Of a stretch of DNA of 64,000 nt, positions 50,632-57,208 are shown one piece after another. The stretch is from contig NZ_JAPVBG010000001.1 of the NCBI RefSeq assembly GCF_026967805.1, positions 1,612,047 to 1,676,046 on the forward strand, in the 5' to 3' direction. Both the position numbers and the translations under genes were made by a program. The first letter of the stretch is position 1. Each line of letters opens with the position of its first letter. The notes under the pieces were generated by a model. That model saw only the letters and a list, made by a program, of their open reading frames with translations. It had not been told where the DNA came from and did no database searches. This DNA is from Blastococcus sp. VKM Ac-2987 (GTDB taxonomy: Bacteria; Actinomycetota; Actinomycetes; Mycobacteriales; Geodermatophilaceae).

Positions 50632-51564
50632 ATGGCATCGCCCCAGGTCCGTGACGCGCGCGTCGTGCACGGTCACAAGCGCGCGTTCATCCGGGCCGGG
50701 AGCGGGCCGGTCCTGCTCCTGCTGCACGGGATGGGCAACAGCTGCCAGACCTGGGCGGGCGTCATCGACCGGCTGGCGGAGTCGCACACCGTCATCGCCC
50801 CGGACCTGCTCGGGCACGGCGACTCGGACAAGCCGCGCGGTGACTACTCGATCGCCGCCTACGCCAACGGCGTGCGCGACCTGATGACGGTCCTGGACAT
50901 CGAGCAGGCGACCATCGTGGGGCACTCGCTGGGCGGCGGCATCGCACTGCAGTTCGCCTACCAGTTCCCCGAGCGCTGCCACCGCCTGGTGCTGGTGGGC
51001 AGCGGCGGGCTGGGGCCCGAGCTCTCGGCCGGCCTGCGGGCCGTGGCCCTCCCGGGTGCCGAGCTGGTGGTGGGTGCGATGGCCGGCGTCTCCGGCCCGC
51101 TCCGCGTGGGGATGCGGGCGGTCGACCAGGTCGGCGGCCTCGTCGGCTGGCGAGCGGTCCGCGACCTCGCCAAGGCCGGCGACGCCCTCCTCGGGCTCCG
51201 GGACGCCGAGGCACGGCGGGCCTTCGTGCGCACCGTGCGCGGCGTCGTGGACTCGCGCGGCCAGGCGGTCACCGCCCTCGACCGCCTCTACCTGGCCGAC
51301 GCGATCCCGATGCTGGTGATCTGGGGCGACCAGGACCCGATCGTGCCGTCGGCGCACGCCGATGCCGTGCGCGCGCTCGTGCCCAGCGCGCGGGTGGAGG
51401 TGTTCCCCGGAGCGGGCCACTGGGCGCACCTGGACCAGCCGGAGCGGTTCTGCGACGTGCTGCTGGACTTCATCGCCACCACCGAGCCCGCGGCGCACGA
51501 CCTGGACAGCTGGCGGGCGCTGCTGGCCCGGCCCCGGGAGGGCACGTCCTCCGCCGCCGGCTGA
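50632..51564 (+). CDS. Alpha/beta hydrolase
   Basis: The 310-residue enzyme has the full triad: oxyanion-hole HGMGNS, nucleophile Ser99 in VGHSLGG, Asp in IWGDQDPIVP and His in GAGHWAHLDQPE. No signal peptide is seen, so it is cytoplasmic. It is of the general esterase/epoxide-hydrolase class; substrate is unknown. It stands 51 bases after the LOG gene. Confidence 0.9.
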   Translation: MASPQVRDARVVHGHKRAFIRAGSGPVLLLLHGMGNSCQTWAGVIDRLAESHTVIAPDLLGHGDSDKPRGDYSIAAYANGVRDLMTVLDIEQATIVGHSLGGGIALQFAYQFPERCHRLVLVGSGGLGPELSAGLRAVALPGAELVVGAMAGVSGPLRVGMRAVDQVGGLVGWRAVRDLAKAGDALLGLRDAEARRAFVRTVRGVVDSRGQAVTALDRLYLADAIPMLVIWGDQDPIVPSAHADAVRALVPSARVEVFPGAGHWAHLDQPERFCDVLLDFIATTEPAAHDLDSWRALLARPREGTSSAAG

Positions 51565-51609
51565 GGGCCCGGCGCGCGCCCGGCCGGTGCGCTGCCTAGC
51601 GTCGGACCC

Positions 51610-52743
51610 GTGGAGCACTGGGACCTCGTCGTCGTCGGTGGAGGGCCGGCCGGGGCCGCGGCCGCACTGGCCGCCCGGCGGGCCCGCCCCTCGGCCCGGG
51701 TGCTGGTGCTCGACCGGGCCGGCTTCCCCCGCGACAAGGTGTGCGGTGACGGCATCGCCGCGGAGGCGCTCGACGTCCTCGCCGGGCTGGGCCTGGACCC
51801 CGCGACGGTCACCGACGGCTTCCCCGCCGTCCCCCGGCTCCGGCTGAGCTCCCCGGGCGGCGCGACGGTCGAGCGGGCGACCGCCCGGCCCTCGTACGTC
51901 ATCCCCCGGGCGGTGCTCGACGCGCGGCTGATCGACGCCGCCCAGGAGGCCGGCGCGGTGCTGCGCCGCCGGCTGGTCCGGGCCGTCACCGTGCGCCCGG
52001 ACGCCGTCGAGGTGGACGGGTCCGTCACGGCCGACGTCGTGATCGCCGCCGACGGTGCGGAGTCGGTGGTCCGCCGGGCCGTCGGCGCCGCCCGGAACCG
52101 CCCCTCCCAGCTGGCCGTCGCCATCCGCGGTTACGCCCCCGAGCCGCCCGGGCAGCGGGGTGTCCAGGTCATCACCACGACCGAGCAGCGCTGGCCGGCC
52201 TACGCCTGGTCCTTCCCGCTCGGGGACGGCCGGGCCAACGTCGGCTACGGCGAGCTGGTGTCCGCCGGGGCCACGCGGGCCGACCTCCTCGACGGCCTGC
52301 AGCGGCTGCTGCCGGGGGTGGTGGCCGGCGAGCTGCGGGCGCACCGGCTGCCGCTGAGCACCGGCCGGCCGCGCCAGCCCGACGGCCGGGTGCTGCTGGC
52401 CGGTGATGCCGCGGCGCTGATCAACCCGCTCACCGGCGAGGGCATCTTCTACGCCGTCCTCTCCGGGGCGCTGGCCGGGCAGGCGGCCGCCGTGGGCGCG
52501 GGCGCCGGCGCGGCCTACCGGCGGGCGCTGGCCGGCCGGCTCGGCCGGCACCTGCGGCACTCGTCGACGGCGTCGGCGCTCAGCCGCTGGCCGGTGCTGA
52601 TGGACGCGGTCCTCCGGGCGGCGGCGGGCTCCCAGCGGGTGTTCGACGACGTCGTCGGCCTGGGGCTGGCCGACGGCCGGCTCACCCTGCCGGCGCTCGC
52701 GGGCGCCGCCCGCCACCTGCGCCGGCCGGGGCCGGTCGGCTAG
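51610..52743 (+). CDS. Geranylgeranyl-reductase-family flavoprotein (MenJ-like)
   Basis: The 377-residue flavoprotein has an FAD-binding VVVGGGPAGAAAALAARRA, the family motif DRAGFPRDKVCGDGI, a middle-domain ADGAESVVRRAVG and the second FAD motif LLAGDAAALINPLTGEGI. These mark the geranylgeranyl reductase family, which includes MenJ, the enzyme that saturates an isoprene unit of menaquinone. Closeness to menB supports such a role, although the genes are on opposite strands. The GTG at 51610 is the start; the stop is UAG and overlaps the end of the GGDEF remnant. Confidence 0.85.
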   Translation: MEHWDLVVVGGGPAGAAAALAARRARPSARVLVLDRAGFPRDKVCGDGIAAEALDVLAGLGLDPATVTDGFPAVPRLRLSSPGGATVERATARPSYVIPRAVLDARLIDAAQEAGAVLRRRLVRAVTVRPDAVEVDGSVTADVVIAADGAESVVRRAVGAARNRPSQLAVAIRGYAPEPPGQRGVQVITTTEQRWPAYAWSFPLGDGRANVGYGELVSAGATRADLLDGLQRLLPGVVAGELRAHRLPLSTGRPRQPDGRVLLAGDAAALINPLTGEGIFYAVLSGALAGQAAAVGAGAGAAYRRALAGRLGRHLRHSSTASALSRWPVLMDAVLRAAAGSQRVFDDVVGLGLADGRLTLPALAGAARHLRRPGPVG

Positions 52744-52811
52744 CCGGCCGCGACCTCGACCCGCCCGCGGCCCGCACGCTCGGCGGAGTAGAGGGCCTCC
52801 TGTTCGGCGCC
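52740..52811 (-). pseudogene. Remnant of a GGDEF-domain C-terminus
   Basis: The minus strand reads ALTGAEQEALYSAERAGR then GRVEVAAG and a TAG, which matches the last helix and strand of GGDEF domains (ADEALYRAKRAGRDRVEVA). No GGDEF core precedes it; the upstream DNA is the end of another gene in a different frame. It looks like the tail of a deleted cyclase gene. Confidence 0.65.
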
Positions 52812-52813
52812 GG

Positions 52814-53659
52814 TCAGCGCAGCGCCGTCACCAGGGTGACGCCGGTGGAACCCGAGGTCTGGACGACGAACCCGAGCTCGGCGAGGGTGTCGGCGACGGC
52901 GGTGTTCATCAGCTCCTGCACCGCCGTGTGCACCGAGTCGCCACGAGACCCCTGGACGCTCATCCGGTCGTGCGTCCGCCAGCTGACCAGCACCCCGCAG
53001 GACCCGGTCTCGGGCACCAGGCAGACGCCACCGGCCGCAGCGCCCCCGGCGGCGTCGTACAGCGGCAACCCTGCCTCGGCCAGCGCCGCGGCGACCTCCA
53101 CGACCAGGGTGGTCAGCGGGTCGGTGTCGGTGAGCAGCGCGTCCCAGTCCTCCGGCAGCCGGTCGAGCTGGTCGCCGAGCTCGGTCAGCCACGCCCGGTC
53201 CGCGGGGGTGGGCCGGGGGGCCAGGGTGCCGTCGGGGCGCGGCACGCCGAAGGCGGCGACGGCGGGCAGGTCGCCGGAGAGGGCGGCCCAGTCGGCGTCC
53301 AGCTGGTCGGCGAACGGGCCGGCCAGGACCCGCGCCGCGTCGTCGACCAGCCACCACCCGTGCGCGTCGCCCGTCCCGGCGGCGGGCGCGTGCGCCGGCG
53401 CGGGCTTGACGGCGACGGCACCGGCCTGCGAGCGCACCTTCGGCTGCGTGCCGGCGCCGGCGGAGCCCGCGGCCCGGCGGCCGGCCGGGTGGGTGCCGGC
53501 AGTGCGGGCGGCCGCGCGCTGCGCGCTCTGCTGCGCCGCGGCGCGCGCGTACTCGTACCGGGCGGTGGAGCTGGTGCCGAGCGCGATCACCACGGCGGTG
53601 CAGAGGAGGAAGCCCAGGACCGAAGCGGTCGGCCACAGCAGCATCGCGTCCATGATCAC
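52814..53659 (-). CDS. Membrane-anchored protein of unknown function
   Basis: The 281-residue protein has one N-terminal membrane helix (LLWPTASVLGFLLCTAVVIAL), an Ala/Gln/Arg-rich linker (about residues 35-90) and a soluble C-terminal domain with acidic helices (AWLTELGDQLDRLPEDWDALLT) and a strand-rich end (CGVLVSWRTHDRMSV, FVVQTSGSTGVTLVTAL). No family is recognised. The GTG at 53659 has GAGGAG seven bases upstream; an ATG two codons later is possible. It lies next to a GGDEF remnant on the same strand. Confidence 0.7.
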   Translation of the reverse strand: MIMDAMLLWPTASVLGFLLCTAVVIALGTSSTARYEYARAAAQQSAQRAAARTAGTHPAGRRAAGSAGAGTQPKVRSQAGAVAVKPAPAHAPAAGTGDAHGWWLVDDAARVLAGPFADQLDADWAALSGDLPAVAAFGVPRPDGTLAPRPTPADRAWLTELGDQLDRLPEDWDALLTDTDPLTTLVVEVAAALAEAGLPLYDAAGGAAAGGVCLVPETGSCGVLVSWRTHDRMSVQGSRGDSVHTAVQELMNTAVADTLAELGFVVQTSGSTGVTLVTALR

Positions 53660-54030
53660 GGGGGTGCTCCTCGGTGCGTTCGCGCGGCGGGGAAGTACCG
53701 CGGTCAGGAGCGAAGCTACGGCGCCGGGAAGGCGTGGACGGCCGGTTCCGGGCCACTCGGGAACCGCCCGTCACCCGATCGTTGCGACCGGCCCCGGCAG
53801 CGCACGGTGACCCCTCCCCCACGGCACCGCCATGTCGACATGTGCGGCCCTGACCAGCGCGGATGCGCTCCGCGAGGGGTGCGGTCACCACCGTCGGGCA
53901 GGCGCGCCCGGCATGTCGGGACGGCCACCGGACCGGGATCGCCGGCGCTCCGGGGCCGGCGCCATGCCCCGGGACGCGGAACGGCCCGCCGGCGGGTGCC
54001 GACGGGCCGTTCGCGTGCTGCGCTAGCGGG
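53660..54030. other. Intergenic region before the M6 protease 3' end
   Basis: About 370 bases with no supported gene. It should hold the promoter of the membrane-anchored unknown near 53700 and, at 53977-54015, a terminator hairpin for the M6 protease gene. Confidence 0.45.
53977..54015 (-). terminator. Stem-loop after the M6 metalloprotease gene
   Basis: AACGGCCCG (53980-53988) pairs with CGGGCCGTT (54003-54011), with CGCG flanks that extend the stem after a one-base bulge, 16 bases past the stop. No U-tract. Confidence 0.6.
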
Positions 54031-56295
54031 TCAGTTGACCCGGACCTGCATGAGTGCGCCCGCTGCGCTCATCCCCTTGACGGTGATGACCGTGCCGGTC
54101 TTCGGCACGTCGACGCCGGTCCAGCCGTTGGCGTCGGGCTGCTCGCCCGGGGCCACCCACCAGTCCAGCCGGTCGTCGAAGGTCGGGACGGCCGGCAGGC
54201 CGCCGATCGTCCCGCCCACGCCGGTGTCCGGGTCGTGCAGCGTGATCTTGTCCGTCGGCTGCCGCCCGAAGGTGGAGTCGTAGGACTGGACGCGCGGCCG
54301 CCAGCTCTCGCCGTCGGTGCGGTCGTCGCCCTCGTCGTCGGTCGGCTCGTAGAGCAGGCCCGGGTGGGCGTCGACCGGGAGGACGAGGCCGGCGCCCGGG
54401 TGGGCCCCGACGTTGTTGTCGTTGTACTGGGTGTTCCAGTAGCTGATCAGCAGACCGTCCTGGTACGGGAAGTGCTCGACCCAGTCCGGCCGGCGCGGGT
54501 CACCGAAGTTGTACGGCCCCGTCTTCAGCCCCGTGTCGTAGCCGGTGTAGGCCCGGTTCTCGAGGATGTAGGCGTTGAAGTACGAGTTGGTGGTCGTGCC
54601 GGTGGTCTGCTCGAACCCCTCCAGCGTCCAGGTGGTCACCGGGGCGCCGTCGATCTCCACGGCGTCGACCTGCAGGCCCGGCTCGGTGGCCGCGCCGTCG
54701 GTCCAGTAGCGGAAGCCGACCAGCGCGCCGTCGGGCACGCCCGCCAGGCTCGCCGAGAGGTCGACCCACTCGCCGCCGGTGCTGCCGGTGATGCCCTGGC
54801 CGAAGTTCTGGCCGTTCGGGTCGGTCGTCGTCGACAGGTTCGTCGGGAGCGACGTGAACGTGGCGCCGCCGTCGGTGGAGTACACCGCGTAGGCGTAGTC
54901 CCAGTCCTCCTCGATCTGGTAGTTGACCTTGGCGGTCAGCTCCTGCGCACCGGCGGGCTTGGCCGCCAGCATGCTGTGGTCGAGGTCGTCGCCCGAGCCG
55001 GAGTACCAGAAGTCCTCGCCCTCGAACGGGGTGCCGATCGTCGTGGTGACCTCCTTCTCCGGGAGGACGACGACGGCCGCCTGCTTCTCCCTGGAGTTGT
55101 AGGCCGCCGGGCCGAGACGGAGGTCCGCGCTCTCACCCGGCTGCACGACCTGGTAGTTCAGCCAGCCCAGCTGCAGCTTCTCCCAGGCGCCCATGTGGAT
55201 CGGCTGGGTGCCGATGCCGTCCTCGGGGCGACCCGAGTTGCCGTAGGAGCCGGAGCTCATCAGCGTCCAGAAGGCGGTGCTGTTCTCCGCACCACCGCTG
55301 TTGCCCGAGGTGTCGTAGAGGTCCGGCAGGCCGAGGTCGTGGCCGAACTCGTGGGCGAAGACGCCGACGCCGCCGTTCTCCGGCTCGACGGTGTAGTCGC
55401 CGATCCAGTACCGGGAGCCGCCGACCGGCGCGCCACCGAGCGGGTTGACCGCGCCGTTGACCGTCGGGCCGGCGGTGCCGATCCGGTTGGTCTGGTTGTA
55501 CCAGCGGTGGCTCCAGATGGCGTCGTCGCCGAGGACCCCACCGCCGACCTCCTCGCCCTCGCCGGAGTGCACGGCCTGGAAGTGGTCGATGTAGCCGTCG
55601 GCCTCGTCGAAGTTGCCGTCGCCGTCGGAGTCGTAGCGGTCCCAGACGTCGAACTGCGACAGGTACTCGTCGATCTGCTCGGGGGTCTGTCCGGCAGCGA
55701 GCTGCTCGTCGTACCAGGCGTCGACCGAGTCGTTGACGAACAGCCAGGTGGTGGCGTCACCGAGGTCGTTGTCGCCGTAGGAGGCGCCAGTGCCGGGCAC
55801 CTGCACCCAGTCCTCGACCTCGCCGGTGACGGTGTAGCGCCCCGAGGAGAGCTGCTCGTAGAAGTTCGCCACGGAGTTGACGCCCGGGGCGGTGCTGTAG
55901 AGCAGGGTGTCGAAGTAGCTCTGCGAGAAGTCCTGCGTCCAGATGGTGCTGTTGTCCACCGAGCGGTCGGGCGCGGGGATCGAGTTGTGCGGCAGGTCGC
56001 TGAACTCGCCGAGGACGGTCCAGATGGCGTCGCTGTCCTCCTGGGCCAGCTCGACGTAGCGGCCCTTCGCGACCTCGACCACCTTGTTGTCGCCCCGCGG
56101 CGTGGCCTGGCCGGTGAGCACCTGCTGGAGGGCCTCGGCGCGCAGCGCGCGCTGCGTCTCGGCCAGCGGGCTGGGCAGGTCGTGGGCGCGGGCGGGGGTG
56201 GTCGGGGTGTCCTGCACGCGTGGCGCGGCCGATGCCGTCACGGGGACCGCCATCACCAGGGCGGCACCGGCGACGACGGCCAGAGCTCTCTTCAA
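54031..56295 (-). CDS. Secreted M6-family (immune inhibitor A-like) metalloprotease
   Basis: The 754-residue protein starts with a signal peptide (KRALAVVAGAALVMAVPVTASAA, cut near ASA-AP). The prodomain is followed by the gluzincin domain with HEFGHDLGLPD (zinc ligands His315 and His319, catalytic Glu316). DSDGDGNFDEADG looks like a calcium loop. The C-terminal half is beta-rich with VYSTDGGATFTSLP (Asp-box-like) and a possible carbohydrate-binding end. M6 proteases degrade extracellular proteins. The start is a TTG at 56295, fixed by AGGAGA seven bases upstream. It ends in the hairpin at 53977. Confidence 0.92.
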   Translation of the reverse strand: MKRALAVVAGAALVMAVPVTASAAPRVQDTPTTPARAHDLPSPLAETQRALRAEALQQVLTGQATPRGDNKVVEVAKGRYVELAQEDSDAIWTVLGEFSDLPHNSIPAPDRSVDNSTIWTQDFSQSYFDTLLYSTAPGVNSVANFYEQLSSGRYTVTGEVEDWVQVPGTGASYGDNDLGDATTWLFVNDSVDAWYDEQLAAGQTPEQIDEYLSQFDVWDRYDSDGDGNFDEADGYIDHFQAVHSGEGEEVGGGVLGDDAIWSHRWYNQTNRIGTAGPTVNGAVNPLGGAPVGGSRYWIGDYTVEPENGGVGVFAHEFGHDLGLPDLYDTSGNSGGAENSTAFWTLMSSGSYGNSGRPEDGIGTQPIHMGAWEKLQLGWLNYQVVQPGESADLRLGPAAYNSREKQAAVVVLPEKEVTTTIGTPFEGEDFWYSGSGDDLDHSMLAAKPAGAQELTAKVNYQIEEDWDYAYAVYSTDGGATFTSLPTNLSTTTDPNGQNFGQGITGSTGGEWVDLSASLAGVPDGALVGFRYWTDGAATEPGLQVDAVEIDGAPVTTWTLEGFEQTTGTTTNSYFNAYILENRAYTGYDTGLKTGPYNFGDPRRPDWVEHFPYQDGLLISYWNTQYNDNNVGAHPGAGLVLPVDAHPGLLYEPTDDEGDDRTDGESWRPRVQSYDSTFGRQPTDKITLHDPDTGVGGTIGGLPAVPTFDDRLDWWVAPGEQPDANGWTGVDVPKTGTVITVKGMSAAGALMQVRVN

Positions 56296-56302
56296 GGATG
56301 GT

Positions 56303-56308
56303 TCTCCT
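56303..56308 (-). promoter_or_regulatory. Ribosome binding site deciding a TTG start
   Basis: AGGAGA on the minus strand lies seven bases before the TTG at 56295, placing translation exactly at the signal peptide MKRALAVV. The frame is open further upstream but has no comparable site. Confidence 0.6.
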
Positions 56309-56638
56309 GCGTTCGGAGGGGAGACCGTCCAGCCGGCCGGTGGAGGACCACCGACGGCCCTCGCGGGCGGTCGGATCGGGACGTTAGGTGAGCCCTGCAC
56401 CCATGTCCACAGAGCGATACCGATCGGTCACAGAACGGCTCCGCCCGCAGTCGGCGAACCGCCGCGATGACCTGGGTCTTCACTCTCGGCAGACAATTGG
56501 TGACGACGCGATCGCCATCTCAGCTGTTGGGACGGGCGCGTCGATTGCGGGACGGCACCCGGCGGCCAGAGCGGACATCGCTGTGCGGACAGGGAACGGC
56601 GGAGGGTGCCGACGCCGGGCCGGTCGCGGGCGGCCGCC

Positions 56639-56680
56639 GGCCGGGGGACACCGTCGGCCGGGGGACGCCGTCGGCCGGGA
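56639..56680. repeat. Tandem 17-bp repeat, 2.5 copies
   Basis: GGCCGGGGGAC(A/G)CCGTC is repeated at 56639-56655 and 56656-56672, with a partial third copy GGCCGGGA. It lies downstream of the tRNA-Ser 3' end. Function unknown. Confidence 0.6.
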
Positions 56681-56709
56681 TCCCTCACGGCCGCGGCAGC
56701 CGCAGGCGG

Positions 56710-56797
56710 CGGAGGGCGTGGGATTCGAACCCACGAAGAGGGATTACCTCTTAGCGGTTTTCAAGACCGCCGCCATCGGCCACTAGGCGAGCCCTCC
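56710..56797 (-). tRNA. tRNA-Ser (anticodon UGA)
   Basis: An 88-base class II tRNA: acceptor GGAGGGC/GCCCTCC with discriminator G, D arm, anticodon stem GCGGT/ACCGC with loop CTTGAAA (anticodon UGA, reading UCA), a variable stem GAGG...CCTC and T arm GTGGG TTCGAAT CCCAC. CCA is not encoded. Its 7-bp acceptor and length exclude selenocysteine tRNA. Confidence 0.95.
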
Positions 56798-57208
56798 TCC
56801 GAGTTCCTGACCTGCGACTGTGTGCGCGGGACAGGAATCGGTGCTGTCGACGGTAGCAACGCCGGCCACGCCAGGACCACGGGCTGGAGAAGAGACCTCG
56901 GCATCCGTCGACCCGGCGATCGCCGAGCACCCAGCTGCTGTGGCCGCGAGCGCCCGCGCGGGCCGTGAGGCTCGCCCGGTCTGGCGGCAGGGTCCGCCCC
57001 CGCGGTGACCGCCTCATCGACGTCTGGGCCAGGGCCTGGAAATGCCGGGTCGGCGGTCAGCTCGTGCCGGTCCATCAGCATGCCCTCGGCCCGGTCGATG
57101 ACGCCCCGGGGTGGACCGACTCAGGCCGCGGCGGCGGGGACTGCGCCCATGCGACCACGTGCGACGCGGCCGCAGACGCCGTCGAGGGCCCAGGTGGGCC
57201 GCCGGCCG
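56798..57208. other. Intergenic region with an ANTAR remnant
   Basis: About 410 bases between the tRNA and the GAF-GGDEF-EAL gene. Apart from the decayed ANTAR piece at 57012-57105 nothing supportable was found. The tRNA promoter should lie near 56810-56850. Confidence 0.45.
57012..57105 (-). pseudogene. Frameshifted remnant of an ANTAR RNA-binding domain
   Basis: The minus strand reads GVIDRAEGMLMDRHELTADP then AF, close to the ANTAR motif VIDQAKGxLMxRHxxTAdxAF. Just after TTT the frame shifts, and the continuation QALAQTSMRR, which fits ANTAR helix 2, appears one base out of frame. An in-frame TGA lies eight codons before the motif start. It is the leftover of a GAF-ANTAR type antiterminator gene. 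Confidence 0.65.

Larger units (their letters stand above)
56296..56709. other. Intergenic region between M6 protease and tRNA-Ser
   Basis: About 414 bases. It contains the leader of the protease gene and, close to the tRNA, a 17-bp tandem repeat. No gene is supported; open frames there are shadows of the tRNA and repeat. Confidence 0.5.

Noticed and set aside
56710-56797. tRNA with a long variable arm as the missing selenocysteine tRNA
   Set aside because: Its anticodon is UGA (reads UCA), the acceptor stem has seven pairs and the total length is 88 bases. It is a normal tRNA-Ser.
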